A stretch of 64,000 nucleotides of DNA from Psychrobacter vallis (GCF_904846715.1 NZ_CAJHBU010000006.1:92400-156399), one strand, 5' to 3'; numbered from the stretch's first letter, positions 28,047 through 37,983 are shown. A program made the numbers and translations. The notes: generated by a model not told the origin, from the sequence alone.

Positions 28047-29018
28047 TCAAATCGCCAATTTATTTTCGATGGCAATGATAAAGTCTGTCGCAATATCTGT
28101 ACCGCACTGGTCATCAATCTCGCGCACACATGTCGGACTAGTGACATTGATTTCAGTAATTCGACCACCGATTAAGTCCAAACCGACAAACATCAGACCT
28201 TTTTCTTTTACAATAGGTGCCACGACTTCTGCCACCTGGCGCTCAATATCAGTCAAAGGCATGGCGACGCCGCTACCACCAGCAGCTAAATTACCGCGCG
28301 TCTCGCCTTTGCTTGGAATGCGTGCCAAACTATAATCAACCACCACACCATCGACGATTAACACGCGCTTGTCACCTTCCTTAATCTCTGGCAAATAACG
28401 CTGTGCCATGATTGGTAAGGTTTCAAGCTCTGTTAACATCTCCAGCGTCACACCAATATTGGGGCTGTCCGCTGTCAAACGAAAAATACCCGTACCGCCC
28501 ATACCATCCAATGGCTTGACGATGACATCTTGTTGCTCGGTAATAAACTGGCGAATGTGCGCCTGCTTGCTGGTCACAATCGTTGGGCTCATGTAACCAC
28601 TAAACCACGTGGCAAACAATTTCTCATTACAATCACGAATCGCTTGTGGATCATTGACCACGAGCACGCCTGCCGCTTTTGCATGATCGAGCATATAGGT
28701 GGCATAAATAAAGCGCATGTCAAACGGCGGGTCTTTACGCATCAAAATCACATCATAGTCGCTGACCGAACCCGTTGATTTATCGCCTAATGTATAAAAA
28801 TCTTGCGGGTCGCGCTTGACGGTTACAGGCTGCGTGTCGACCATCAACTCGCCACGATTCAACCACAAATCATGAATCTGACAATAACCCAGACTGTGAC
28901 CACGATCTTGCGCTGCCCACATCATCGCTAAGCTGGTGTCTTTTTTATAATTGACCCGCTCGATTGGATCCATAATAACAAGTATGTTTAGAGATTTTTT
29001 TTGGTTTTCTTGGCTCAT
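28047..29018 (-). CDS. gshB: Glutathione synthetase
   Basis: 323 residues from the ATG at 29018 (a GTG four codons upstream is possible). ATP-grasp enzyme joining gamma-glutamylcysteine and glycine. Signatures: MDPIERVNYKKDTSLAMMWAAQ at the start, MRKDPPFDMRFIYATYMLD, VKPLDGMGGTGIFR, RRVLIVDG-like DKRVLIVDG, RIPSKGETRGNLAAGGSG, and FVGLDLIGGRITEINVTSPT. Length matches the family. Follows pyrE on the same strand by about 56 bp. Confidence 0.96.
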   Translation of the reverse strand: MSQENQKKSLNILVIMDPIERVNYKKDTSLAMMWAAQDRGHSLGYCQIHDLWLNRGELMVDTQPVTVKRDPQDFYTLGDKSTGSVSDYDVILMRKDPPFDMRFIYATYMLDHAKAAGVLVVNDPQAIRDCNEKLFATWFSGYMSPTIVTSKQAHIRQFITEQQDVIVKPLDGMGGTGIFRLTADSPNIGVTLEMLTELETLPIMAQRYLPEIKEGDKRVLIVDGVVVDYSLARIPSKGETRGNLAAGGSGVAMPLTDIERQVAEVVAPIVKEKGLMFVGLDLIGGRITEINVTSPTCVREIDDQCGTDIATDFIIAIENKLAI

Positions 29019-29074
29019 AGTAAGACTCACTTACGTTGTATTATAAATAGACAGATAAAGGTATTTTGCCAAAA

Positions 29075-29770
29075 CTATACGCCGTACTGCTCACGATAAT
29101 GCTGCATTTTTGCCAGTTGAGTGGCATCTTTATGCTGGCTATTGTCGTCTGCCAAATAACGGATTAAATCATCGATATCGACAAGCGCGCGCACTGGCAC
29201 TTGTAGTGTCGCGGCCAGCTCTTGAATAGCCGAATGCTCAGCCTGACCTTTTTCTTTACGATCAAGCGCCACAATAATACCAGCAACGCTTGCGCCTGCT
29301 TGCTCTAAAACCTCGACCACTTCGCGCATGGCAGTGCCTGCGGTAATCACGTCATCCAGTACCCAGACTGCTTTGCCACTGACATCAGCACCGACCAAAT
29401 TACCACCTTCACCATGGGTTTTGGCTTCTTTACGATTGTAACCCCATTTGGCGTTAATGCCATGATGCAGCCATAATGCTTGTGCGGTTGCTGCCACAAA
29501 GGGAATGCCTTTATACGCTGCACCAAAGATTACCAGCTCTTTCTCATTGATACCGTCATTTGTAGCATTCATTTGTTCAGCCAATGCATCTGCATAACCA
29601 CGTGCCAATAACGACAACATCTCACCTGTGGCAAGCAAACCTGCATTAAAAAAGTACGGGCTGATACGGCCAGACTTGAGTATAAATTCACCAAACTTTA
29701 GCACTTGATTGTCTAAAGCCAGTTGAATAAAAGCATGAGATGAAAAATCCGGGTGTTGAGTGTTAGGCAT
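29075..29770 (-). CDS. pyrE: Orotate phosphoribosyltransferase
   Basis: 231 residues. Makes OMP from orotate and PRPP in pyrimidine synthesis. Motifs: LKFGEFILKSGRISPYFFNAG at the start, FGAAYKGIPFVAATA, AKWGYNRKEAKTHGEGG, and the PRPP loop VWVLDDVITAGTAMRE. Slightly longer than the ~213-residue E. coli form, with an extra tail after YLADD. Preceded by AGGAA. Between gshB and an unknown gene on the same strand. Confidence 0.96.
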   Translation of the reverse strand: MPNTQHPDFSSHAFIQLALDNQVLKFGEFILKSGRISPYFFNAGLLATGEMLSLLARGYADALAEQMNATNDGINEKELVIFGAAYKGIPFVAATAQALWLHHGINAKWGYNRKEAKTHGEGGNLVGADVSGKAVWVLDDVITAGTAMREVVEVLEQAGASVAGIIVALDRKEKGQAEHSAIQELAATLQVPVRALVDIDDLIRYLADDNSQHKDATQLAKMQHYREQYGV

Positions 29771-29831
29771 TATGGCATTCCTATTAGCAAAAAGAAGGGC
29801 AAAAAATTTGCATTATTGTACGCATTACTGA

Positions 29832-30830
29832 TCAGCTTGACCAACCATTGATGTCATAATCTTGCATATTAGGATAACGAGTCAATAAACCACTGCGTGA
29901 TGACATATTAAAATAGCATTGTCCATCCGCACTTACTTGTATGTCCCAGCCTAAATGATGAGCAGCAACAATAACGTGTCCTGCAAAAATGCGTATTTGA
30001 CGGTAGGCATGACGCTGCGAGGGCTCAAGGGTAATTTGGCTAAGCACATAACTGCGTATGTATTGGCAGAGTTGTGCTGCGCTATAACGGTCATTGATAC
30101 TTTTACGCGTACTACATTGTTTTAAGGCATGAACTGCAGCACTACAAGCCATGATATCAGTAGCCAAACTGCCCTCACCTGTCTCAAATACTTGTGGCTG
30201 TAGAATTACTTGCCAGTCGTCAGCATAAAGACTAGTGAGCAATTCGTCTGGATTATAGCGCTTGGTCAGCACTCGTAAAGAGACAGACGTACCGTTAGCA
30301 TGCTTGTCTGCAACCTCAACCCTCTCAGCTGGCGAATCATTCAGTGTAAAACCATAGCGGTGCAATTTTGGATATGCCCGAATCGCCTGCTGTATGTCTG
30401 ACATATCCAACAACGTCATGTCATGCAATGGCGATAATAATGGCTGCTCGCTATGATTTTGATAAAAATTGGCTGGCAAGTCGATAAGCTGCGCCGCTTC
30501 TAACAATGACAAATACTCAGACAAAGCCTCTGACGCAATCAGTGCCCACTTCGACAAGCTGTCTTTATTAGGTGAATGAAAACGCACTGAATGACCATAA
30601 AGCCGGCGCAATTGACCTTCTAGCCGCCGCGTCGGCTCTGGAATATCAGTCAAAGGTCTAGCTGGATCTACTGGCGATCTATTTGGATCAAAGTTAGGAT
30701 GCACAATCGCAGGATGCTTATTATCAGGTGAAATAGACGATGGCTCAGCACTACTTTCTGCACGCTTACAGCCCTCTGCAATAAAGTCAGCATTGGGCAT
30801 GTGATTGTCAGAAGTAGAAGGCTGAGTCAT
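29832..30830 (-). CDS. Conserved-looking protein of unknown function
   Basis: 332 residues; I do not recognise a family. No signal peptide or membrane segment. The first ~65 residues are polar and Pro/Ser-rich; from there on it looks globular and mostly helical (RRLEGQLRRLYGHSVRFHSP; LSEYLSLLEAAQLIDLP), ending HLGWDIQVSADGQCYFNMSSRSGLLTRYPN. Codon use and an AGAGAG Shine-Dalgarno support a real gene. It lies 61 bp upstream of pyrE and 83 bp after the epimerase-like gene, probably one transcript. Confidence 0.7.
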   Translation of the reverse strand: MTQPSTSDNHMPNADFIAEGCKRAESSAEPSSISPDNKHPAIVHPNFDPNRSPVDPARPLTDIPEPTRRLEGQLRRLYGHSVRFHSPNKDSLSKWALIASEALSEYLSLLEAAQLIDLPANFYQNHSEQPLLSPLHDMTLLDMSDIQQAIRAYPKLHRYGFTLNDSPAERVEVADKHANGTSVSLRVLTKRYNPDELLTSLYADDWQVILQPQVFETGEGSLATDIMACSAAVHALKQCSTRKSINDRYSAAQLCQYIRSYVLSQITLEPSQRHAYRQIRIFAGHVIVAAHHLGWDIQVSADGQCYFNMSSRSGLLTRYPNMQDYDINGWSS

Positions 30831-30913
30831 GAAGTCTCTCTAAAAATAAAGTTTAAAACGAAGTAAACCGAACGCTGATACTAGGCCAAATTTAGGCTTA
30901 CTCTAGACCTAGT

Positions 30914-31753
30914 TTAAGCTTGATGGTGCAAAATATCACGGTAGCCTACTTGCCAATCAGGATAATCCAGCCAAGCTAATGGAATGTTGCTGTGTAAGCG
31001 TTTTCCTGTGACAGCTGTTTTTGTCTCATCAAGAGCAGGAGGCATTTCATCCACCTGTTTGCTAAGCCAAGTGGTCAGCTCAAACGTTGTGACTGGCAGA
31101 TAGTCAGTAGCCAGATAAACAGGTCTTGGGGCATCGCAAGTCAATACATTGGCAATGATATTAACCAAATCACGATCCATAATACGATTGCTCCAATGCG
31201 CAGCGGGCATTGGCTCTTTTTGTGACTCTTTGGCTTTACGCAAACGCATGAGGCGCGCGCGTCCATAAATACCGCTGGGACGAATGATAATCGCTTTGTC
31301 ACCAAAACCTTGTTGCAATGCCTGCTCTGCTTGTAAGATCACTTTTGATGCTTCGCGCTCAGGCATCATAGGTACTGTATGTTCATCAATCCATTCGCCA
31401 TTATCTTGCCCATAGACGCCCGTTGACGAAATAAAAACAATGCGCTCAAGTTCAGTGAGTTTATCGGAAAGTTGTACTAGATGCTGATTGATAGCCAAAT
31501 AGCTACTGTGGTAACCACTGGTAGAATATTCATCAGGCGTCACAATAATCGCAATATGAGTAAAGCCCTGTAATTGCTCAGCATTGAGTGTCAATACATC
31601 GGCTTGCATAAATGTTACTTTATCATCCAAAGCATAACGATGATGATCCCCTCGTGCCAGCCCAGTAACGTCTAAACCGTTTTGTGCAAGCTTATTGGTC
31701 ACTGGTAAGCCAATATCACCTTGACCAATAATCAAAAGTTTCTGAGTGCTCAT
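30914..31753 (-). CDS. NAD(P)-binding epimerase-like protein (YeeZ-type extended SDR)
   Basis: 279 residues from the ATG at 31753, which follows AAGGA; eight upstream codons are unlikely to be used. Rossmann start LLIIGQGDIGLPVTNKL, then VFISSTGVYGQDNGEWIDE (the Ser/Tyr region) and IIRPSGIYGRAR. This matches the YeeZ-like group of nucleotide-sugar epimerase homologues; substrate unknown. Repeat copy C begins 30 bp upstream of the start, so its end lies in the promoter zone. Confidence 0.7.
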   Translation of the reverse strand: MSTQKLLIIGQGDIGLPVTNKLAQNGLDVTGLARGDHHRYALDDKVTFMQADVLTLNAEQLQGFTHIAIIVTPDEYSTSGYHSSYLAINQHLVQLSDKLTELERIVFISSTGVYGQDNGEWIDEHTVPMMPEREASKVILQAEQALQQGFGDKAIIIRPSGIYGRARLMRLRKAKESQKEPMPAAHWSNRIMDRDLVNIIANVLTCDAPRPVYLATDYLPVTTFELTTWLSKQVDEMPPALDETKTAVTGKRLHSNIPLAWLDYPDWQVGYRDILHHQA

Positions 31754-31782
31754 ACTATACATCCTTACCTTTGCCAAATATT

Positions 31783-31928
31783 TATAGTCAAATCAAAATA
31801 GAAGAGTATCAGCGAGACTGGGATAAATTTTTTGCAGCCCCTGTCTGCACAGGCACAGCAAGCAAGAAAAATTCGTACCAGTCTCGCGTCATAATATCGT
31901 GTATCAACTTTATTTAGTATCGACTATA
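31783..31928 (+). repeat. MITE-like intergenic repeat, copy C
   Basis: 146 bp bounded by TATAGTCAAATC (left) and GTATCGACTATA (right), imperfect inverted repeats, flanked by TA. Inner arms GCGAGACTGGGATAAATTTT and AAAATTCGTACCAGTCTCGC pair as a second inverted repeat around a centre containing CCTGTCTGCACAGGCACAGC. Same length as copy D. Confidence 0.75.
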
Positions 31929-31940
31929 AAAGCCAAACGT

Positions 31941-34070
31941 CTAAAAATATCGTCTATACGATAGCTGTACATCGTCATTGGCAGCGACGCGATCTTGCCA
32001 GTCGTAGTTGGCATTGATACGCAGTGCTTGTTTTTTGTCGATATCGTACTGTAGACCTAAAGTCGATATCGGCTGCCAGTAATAACCACGGACGTCAGAT
32101 TCATCGCTGCTGCCATGATACCAATATGGCAATTGCAATTCAGCTTGCGCGCGTAACTGATTGTTAATCTGATAACGACAACCTGCATTTATGCCTGTAC
32201 CCACGCGAAAGCCCTTATTAAGACCTCGCCCACCTTGCGCTGTGCCTGATAAAAAGGTGTAACATAGCTGCGGCGGCATCTCACCTGTATTTGCTCTAGG
32301 GGTGCCAAATACCCACGACCAACCTGTCTCGTAACCCACACTACCCACCAAATGATCTGTCCCATCTTCTTGTGAGCCATCGTTGACACGTGTGGCCTCT
32401 ATCGTTGCGCCCCATGTTTTACCTTTTTTGGCAGAATTAATGGGATTAAAAGAACGGCCACGAATCAAGGTTACGTTTTGCAAGACCACGCTTTTCGGTT
32501 GAGAGTCATGATTGCTTGATGAATTGTCATCTTGGTCATATAGGCGCAAGGTTGCAGCAGCGCCTTCTAAGTCAAAAAACTGCGGAAATCCTGATGGACG
32601 ATCGAGGGTATCATGGTAGCCCGCTCTCACACCAATATCGATATAGTTATTATCTCCGCGTTGACCAATACCCATATAACCAAGTTGTAATGGGTGTCTG
32701 TCTATTGGGTTGTTGTCTGACACCGCAATGAGACGTGGTAGTAATGTCTGCTTGTTATCTGACATACTTGAGACTGGATTGAGCTGCGCCGATTTAATCT
32801 CATTGACAGTTTGTTTTGCACTATTGTGATAGCCTAATTGGTCACGCTGGTGCTTAACCTCATTAAGCTGTGCTTGACGCAATGTGCCATCGGCAGGCGT
32901 ATAACTGGTGCTGCCGAGTAGATTTTCATTATTTAATAACTGCACAACATCTGATGGAATGACCACATGGGGCAGTTGACTCAATAAATGTTGCTGCGGT
33001 CGTACTACATCAATGAGACGTAAAATCTCAGAAGCGCAATTATCAGTAGCAAAATAATACGGCAGCTCCAAATCTTTGGTTTCCCAAACATGCCTTATGA
33101 TTTGTTGCACCTCGCTTGGTGTCAAATTCAACTGATATGTCCACGCATCACGTTCGTCATCTTGTATATATTTGGCAAATCTTTCAGGATAGGGGTCTAT
33201 TTCAATGATACTGTCATAGCCGCCAATCATAGATTTGACCGCATACACTGGAAAACTATCTGCTGGATTGCCGCCCACTGTATAATTCAAGGCGTAAGCG
33301 TGATGAATTTGGCTGGGATCAGCCGCACTTGCTGTTGAGTCGATACGTAATAAAGTATGAGCAAAGGCTGAAGTAGGATTGTCTAAATATTCTTGTGCAA
33401 ACATGATGGACAGCTGCTCGGGGGCAAGCTTCTGCATCCACGCATCAAGCTCAGGGCAATCAGCTTGTAGCTCTGTTTCATCAATGTCTAAAGTCTCCGT
33501 CAGCCATCGCACGCGCGCTGGAAAACGACATAGTACCGAATTGCTATTTAAAGCATTATTATCAAGCGTTTGAGCCGTGTCATAAGCAGTCGTTGCCATC
33601 TCGTTAGCGAGAGCCACCAGCATGGCATCAAGCTCTGCGCCAGCGTCTTGTTGCCCGTTTTTACTCAAAAAAAAGCTGGCATCATCAACGATACTTACAT
33701 TTTTATTTTTTCGCAACAGACTGTTTTGACCCTCATAAAAATACAATAAACGCCGCCATGTTGTATGCTGTGCTAAATTCTTCGTTTTTGCTTGCTCGCG
33801 CCAATTGGCTAATAATTGTTCCGCCTTGCTATTGTGTCCCGCTGAAACATTTTGCACGCTTTGAGCATCTTGTTGAGTACTATGATGTGGCGCAGTATTT
33901 TGTGACGTAGATGCTACTTCTTCTGTCGTCACGACCGATAGCGGTGTTGGCAACAAAGCCTGCGCTTGAGCAGAGAGTAACAGTCCTGCAATCGCAAAGG
34001 GTAAACGTGCTCGCTGGCCAATTGCGGTTAAGGTACAATTTACAGATAGAGAAATAGGGTTTATAGACAT
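31941..34070 (-). CDS. Exported Lnb-type (DUF4105) protein with C-terminal beta-rich domain
   Basis: 709 residues. Signal peptide at about 18-38 (ARLPFAIAGLLLSAQAQA). The Lnb N-terminal periplasmic domain is recognisable at about 255-345: HAYALNYTVGG, YPVYAVKSMIGGYDSI-like VYAVKSMIGGYDSI, EVQQIIRHVWETKDLELPYYFATDNCASEILRL, including the family's NC pair. The remaining ~350 residues form a beta-rich domain ending in an aromatic YRRYF, suggesting outer-membrane or periplasmic placement. Some Lnb proteins acylate lipoproteins; whether this member does is unknown. Stands alone between repeat C and the divergent ampD. Confidence 0.7.
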   Translation of the reverse strand: MSINPISLSVNCTLTAIGQRARLPFAIAGLLLSAQAQALLPTPLSVVTTEEVASTSQNTAPHHSTQQDAQSVQNVSAGHNSKAEQLLANWREQAKTKNLAQHTTWRRLLYFYEGQNSLLRKNKNVSIVDDASFFLSKNGQQDAGAELDAMLVALANEMATTAYDTAQTLDNNALNSNSVLCRFPARVRWLTETLDIDETELQADCPELDAWMQKLAPEQLSIMFAQEYLDNPTSAFAHTLLRIDSTASAADPSQIHHAYALNYTVGGNPADSFPVYAVKSMIGGYDSIIEIDPYPERFAKYIQDDERDAWTYQLNLTPSEVQQIIRHVWETKDLELPYYFATDNCASEILRLIDVVRPQQHLLSQLPHVVIPSDVVQLLNNENLLGSTSYTPADGTLRQAQLNEVKHQRDQLGYHNSAKQTVNEIKSAQLNPVSSMSDNKQTLLPRLIAVSDNNPIDRHPLQLGYMGIGQRGDNNYIDIGVRAGYHDTLDRPSGFPQFFDLEGAAATLRLYDQDDNSSSNHDSQPKSVVLQNVTLIRGRSFNPINSAKKGKTWGATIEATRVNDGSQEDGTDHLVGSVGYETGWSWVFGTPRANTGEMPPQLCYTFLSGTAQGGRGLNKGFRVGTGINAGCRYQINNQLRAQAELQLPYWYHGSSDESDVRGYYWQPISTLGLQYDIDKKQALRINANYDWQDRVAANDDVQLSYRRYF

Positions 34071-34283
34071 GGGGTGAAACCTCGCACGTTATGGTTCATA
34101 CGCGGATAGCGCGATTCAGGACTAATGAACACCGTCTGCTCGTCCATCTACTTAAATTATCTAAAAACATTTTTATCCTAGAGCCTTTGAGTTTTTAACT
34201 CGTGTTGCCTAATATTTTATAAAAAATTATCAGATAAAGGCTGGCGCTGCTTACTTCTTCATACCCTGTTAAAAGAGAATATT

Positions 34284-34874
34284 ATGTCCATAGCATCACC
34301 AATGACCATAAACGCTGGGCGATTATCCACGGCGGCATGGCTTGCGTCACCGAACAACAATCTGCGACCAGCAAACACAAGCATCGACACAATTGTCATT
34401 CATAATATCAGTTTGCCACCCAATGAGTTTGGCGCGTGCGGTACTGATGGCATCCACTATGTTAAGGCATTATTTACCAATCAACTAGACTGGGATGCCC
34501 ATCCTTATTTTCAGACGATTAAAGGGGCAGAAGTGTCAGCGCATTTGTTCATCGAGCGTGATGGGGCTATCACTCAGTTTGTGAACTTTGACCAGCGGGC
34601 GTGGCATGCGGGCAGATCCAGCTACTTGGGTCGACCTGAATGTAACGATTATAGCATTGGCATCGAACTTGAAGGGTCTGATTTTGTGTCCTTTAGCGCC
34701 GAACAATATGACACGCTCGCCCAAGTTATCACCGCTATCTACAGGGCTTATCCTAAAACGCGGCGACATTTAACAGGCCATAGTGATATTGCACCAGGGC
34801 GCAAAACCGACCCCGGCAATTATTTTGAATGGACAACATTACGTCAGCTGATTGCCGATAATTTGAATAAGTAG
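34284..34874 (+). CDS. ampD: 1,6-anhydro-N-acetylmuramyl-L-alanine amidase AmpD
   Basis: 196 residues. Cytoplasmic zinc amidase that recycles anhydro-muropeptides and so sets beta-lactamase inducer levels in species with AmpR. Zinc ligands are visible in TIVIHNISLPP, TGHSDIAPGRKTDPG, and the catalytic-region IGIELEGSDF; AWHAGRSSYLGR is also typical. No signal peptide, consistent with AmpD rather than AmiD. 141 bp before murJ on the same strand. No ampG or ampR in the window. Confidence 0.93.
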   Translation: MSIASPMTINAGRLSTAAWLASPNNNLRPANTSIDTIVIHNISLPPNEFGACGTDGIHYVKALFTNQLDWDAHPYFQTIKGAEVSAHLFIERDGAITQFVNFDQRAWHAGRSSYLGRPECNDYSIGIELEGSDFVSFSAEQYDTLAQVITAIYRAYPKTRRHLTGHSDIAPGRKTDPGNYFEWTTLRQLIADNLNK

Positions 34875-35015
34875 CAACTGCTATTAACGCTCAGCATTTC
34901 CCACATTCAATCCATTTATCTCAGTCATGAAAGTGCTATAATTCGTCAGTTTTTTGACACCAGCAAATCAGCACACAACCATTAGTTAGTAAATAAATTA
35001 GCACAATAGGTTCTC

Positions 35016-36566
35016 ATGGCAAAAAGTCGGTTATTTCGTTCAACCATGGTGGTCAGTAGTATGACCATGTTATCTCGTATCTTAGGTCTAGTACGCGATA
35101 TCATATTATTAGGTGTTTTTGGCGCTGGTGGTCTGATGGATGCCTTTTTGGTCGCCTTTAAGATACCCAATTTTTTGCGGCGTTTGTTTGCAGAAGGCGC
35201 ATTTAGCCAAGCCTTCGTTCCGGTACTATCGGAATATAAAGAAAAATACAGCTTACAGCAGGTACAGATTTTAGTCAGTCGCACGTCAGGCGCGCTGCTA
35301 CTGGTGCTGTCTATGCTCACAGTAGTAGTCATGTTAATCGCGCCTTGGGTGGTGACATTATTCGCGCCAGGATTTGCCGATCAACCCAATAAATTTGCCA
35401 TCACCACAGAGTTATTACGCCTGACCTTCCCTTATTTATTGTTCATTTCTATGACGGCGTTTGCGAGCGGCATCTTACAAAGCTATGGCCGTTTTGCCGC
35501 ACCCGCCTTTGCGCCCGTACTATTGAACCTATGTATGATTGGTGGCGCATTGATTTTCGCCCCAATGTTCGATACGCCCATCATGGCACTCGGCTATGCT
35601 GTGGCTATCGCTGGTCTGCTACAGTTTTTGATACAACTGCCGCAGCTGTGGCAACAAAAACTGCTCGTTGCCCCCAAAATTGATTTTCAGCATGAAGGCG
35701 TTCGCCGAATTTTAAAACTCATGCTCCCTGCGATTTTTGGGGTTTCTGTCACCCAAATCAATTTATTATTAAATACGGTTTTTGCGTCATTAATGATTGG
35801 CGGCTCAGTTTCTTGGTTGTATGCCGCTGAGCGTATGAGCGAGTTACCACTAGGTTTGATTGGCGTGGCAATCGGTACGGTCATTCTACCAAGCTTGTCA
35901 AAAAGCGAAGCCCAAAAAGACGATGTGAGTTTTAAAAAGACCATTGATTGGGCAGCGCGCTTAATTATTTTGGTGGGCGTTCCAGCGTCAGCTGCCCTAT
36001 TTATATTGGCAGATGTACTCATGCAAGCGCTGTTTTTGCGTGGCGAATTTACCTTGCGTGATGCACAAATGAGCTCACTTGCGCTACGTAGTATGGCTGG
36101 TGGTATATTAGGATTTATGCTGATAAAAGTCTTTGCTCCTGCCTTTTTTGCGCGTCAAGACACCAGAACACCCGTAAGAATCGGTATTGTCTCCGTTTTT
36201 GCCAACATGGTTTTTAGTGTCATTTTTATTGGTATATTTTACTTCTTAGACATACCGCTGCATGGTGGTTTGGCATTGGCAACGACTGGAGCGGCCTTTG
36301 TGAACGCAGGTCTGTTATATTATTTCTTACATAAGCGTGACATCTTCCGCTTCGGTAGTCACTGGAAAAAGCTGTTTGCCCAGTTTGCCGTTTCTACAAG
36401 TGCCATGGTTGGTGTGCTGTATGTCATGTTGCCCTACTTCCCTACCGATGACACCCAATGGCGACGTATAGCGGCGTTGCTTATTATGTGTGCAGCGGGC
36501 GCGCTGGTTTATGGTGTGGTGCTACTGGCAACAGGCTTCCGTCCTCGCCAGCTAAAACATGGTTAA
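35016..36566 (+). CDS. murJ: Lipid II flippase MurJ
   Basis: 516 residues with about 14 membrane helices (MOP superfamily). Translocates lipid II to the periplasmic face. Typical features: SRILGLVRDIILLGVFGAGGLMDAFLVAFKIPNFLRRLFAEGAFSQAFVPVLSEY at the start (the conserved Arg/Asp and Pro-Asn-Phe-hinge region), YAAERMSELPLGLIGVAIGTVILPSLS, and APAFFARQDTRTPVRIG. Full length. Upstream ampD recycles wall fragments that feed the same pathway. Confidence 0.96.
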   Translation: MAKSRLFRSTMVVSSMTMLSRILGLVRDIILLGVFGAGGLMDAFLVAFKIPNFLRRLFAEGAFSQAFVPVLSEYKEKYSLQQVQILVSRTSGALLLVLSMLTVVVMLIAPWVVTLFAPGFADQPNKFAITTELLRLTFPYLLFISMTAFASGILQSYGRFAAPAFAPVLLNLCMIGGALIFAPMFDTPIMALGYAVAIAGLLQFLIQLPQLWQQKLLVAPKIDFQHEGVRRILKLMLPAIFGVSVTQINLLLNTVFASLMIGGSVSWLYAAERMSELPLGLIGVAIGTVILPSLSKSEAQKDDVSFKKTIDWAARLIILVGVPASAALFILADVLMQALFLRGEFTLRDAQMSSLALRSMAGGILGFMLIKVFAPAFFARQDTRTPVRIGIVSVFANMVFSVIFIGIFYFLDIPLHGGLALATTGAAFVNAGLLYYFLHKRDIFRFGSHWKKLFAQFAVSTSAMVGVLYVMLPYFPTDDTQWRRIAALLIMCAAGALVYGVVLLATGFRPRQLKHG

Positions 36567-36688
36567 ATGGGTCAAGTAAAGTATCAACTTACCAAACCAA
36601 AACAAGCTTAATATGAGAATTGACAACGAAAGACGCAGATAGTTGCCATAATTGAGCGTTAATGAATCACTGAAACTGGAGGTTTAAC

Positions 36689-37339
36689 ATGATAGCCAAG
36701 CATATGACAACTAAGTACACAACGACTAAGCGTATAATGACTAAGCCGCTTACATGGCAACGCTTACCAATGATCTTGGCTACTGGTGTCTTAAGCACTG
36801 GCTTACTATTAAGTGGTTGTAGCAATAATGAGGTAGATACGGCTGATACTGAAAATGTGGCTGCTGTAGAAACTTCAGATGAGAATACATCGGCTCAAAC
36901 AGCCGCAGTTGATAGCAATGAGTCTACGGCGGATGCGCAAACAGTCACTAGCGCTGAAGATGAAACCGCGACGGCTAGCAATGCTATCAATCCAGCAGCC
37001 ACCGCCGATCAACAACCCAGTCTCGTCACCAATCCAACTCAAGCGGGCACTCCTGAAGACACTGTAAAGCAAGCATTAGATAGCTTGTATTACGGCGATG
37101 TAAAAAAAGCGGCCGGATATTACCAAGTAGAGATGGTAAACTTCGAGCAAGAGCTTGCCAAAACTCAGTCTGCCTTTCAACAAACCGTTGATGGTGTCAC
37201 TATCACTGATACCACCTATCATGATGACAAGACCCGTGCCACTATCACAGGTGAGCTAATGCTAAAAGGTCAAACTGAGCCTGCCCCATTGACTTATGAG
37301 CTACAAAAGATAGCAGGTCAATGGAAAATATTGGGTTAA
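36689..37339 (+). CDS. Putative lipoprotein with DUF4878-like C-terminal domain
   Basis: 216 residues. Strong GGAGG Shine-Dalgarno before the ATG. The signal peptide is preceded by a 20-residue Thr/Lys-rich n-region and ends in a lipobox (LLLSGC near residue 44). Then a ~65-residue low-complexity Thr/Ala/Glu/Asp linker, and a small globular domain (PEDTVKQALDSLYYGDVKKAAGYY ... YELQKIAGQWKILG) resembling DUF4878 proteins of the NTF2-like fold. Function unknown. Its TAA overlaps the stop codon of the convergent gene (TTAA shared). Confidence 0.75.
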   Translation: MIAKHMTTKYTTTKRIMTKPLTWQRLPMILATGVLSTGLLLSGCSNNEVDTADTENVAAVETSDENTSAQTAAVDSNESTADAQTVTSAEDETATASNAINPAATADQQPSLVTNPTQAGTPEDTVKQALDSLYYGDVKKAAGYYQVEMVNFEQELAKTQSAFQQTVDGVTITDTTYHDDKTRATITGELMLKGQTEPAPLTYELQKIAGQWKILG

Positions 37340-37983
37340 GACACTTCGCTGTCTGCATGTAGCGCGTCATGATCGATTGTTGCTTGATTTGACGCTACAG
37401 CTTTGCCAAGCATGACAACATCCGCAATAAAGCCTTCCATATCACAAACTTTTGGCATATATCCCCACTGCTCAAACCCAAGCTTGCGAAATAATCCTAG
37501 GCTTGGTTGGTTATGGGCAAAAATAAGCGCGACAATATTATGAATTCCGAGGCTTGGTGCTTGCGTCAACATCCAGCGTGTCAGTAAGCTGCCAAGTCCC
37601 CGACCATGATACTTTTTATGTAGATAAATACTGATTTCAGTGCTGATATGGTAAGCCGTACGCGCATACAGATCACTAAAGCTGCCCCACGCTACTATCG
37701 GCGGTTTCTCTGCCGAATCACTACTTTCAATACCATTTATCACCGCTCTCACAATATAAATGGGCCGTGTTGGAATTTTTAGGTGCTCATCGAACCAGTC
37801 TAAACGCTCTTCACAAGTGACTGGCGCAAGATTAGCGGTTGCTTGTTTGCCAGCGATGCTTTGATTATAAATCGCCAATATCTCAGCCAAATCATTGTTG
37901 CCTGCGCGCTGTACAATAAACTGATCGTTGAGCTTAACTGTTGGCAATATAGATGGTGTCGCGTTTAAGGCAATAGTGGACAT
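37336..37983 (-). CDS. GNAT-family N-acetyltransferase, phosphinothricin-acetyltransferase-like
   Basis: 215 residues. Acetyl-CoA-binding site KKYHGRGLGSLL at about 130 and the closing NQPSLGLFRKLGFEQWGYMPKVCDMEGF are characteristic of the Pat/YncA group, as is the start LAEILAIYNQSI. These proteins N-acetylate small amines (methionine sulfoximine, phosphinothricin or amino acids); the true substrate is unknown. GGAGG before the ATG. Overlaps by 4 bp, tail to tail, with the lipoprotein gene. Confidence 0.85.
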   Translation of the reverse strand: MSTIALNATPSILPTVKLNDQFIVQRAGNNDLAEILAIYNQSIAGKQATANLAPVTCEERLDWFDEHLKIPTRPIYIVRAVINGIESSDSAEKPPIVAWGSFSDLYARTAYHISTEISIYLHKKYHGRGLGSLLTRWMLTQAPSLGIHNIVALIFAHNQPSLGLFRKLGFEQWGYMPKVCDMEGFIADVVMLGKAVASNQATIDHDALHADSEVS

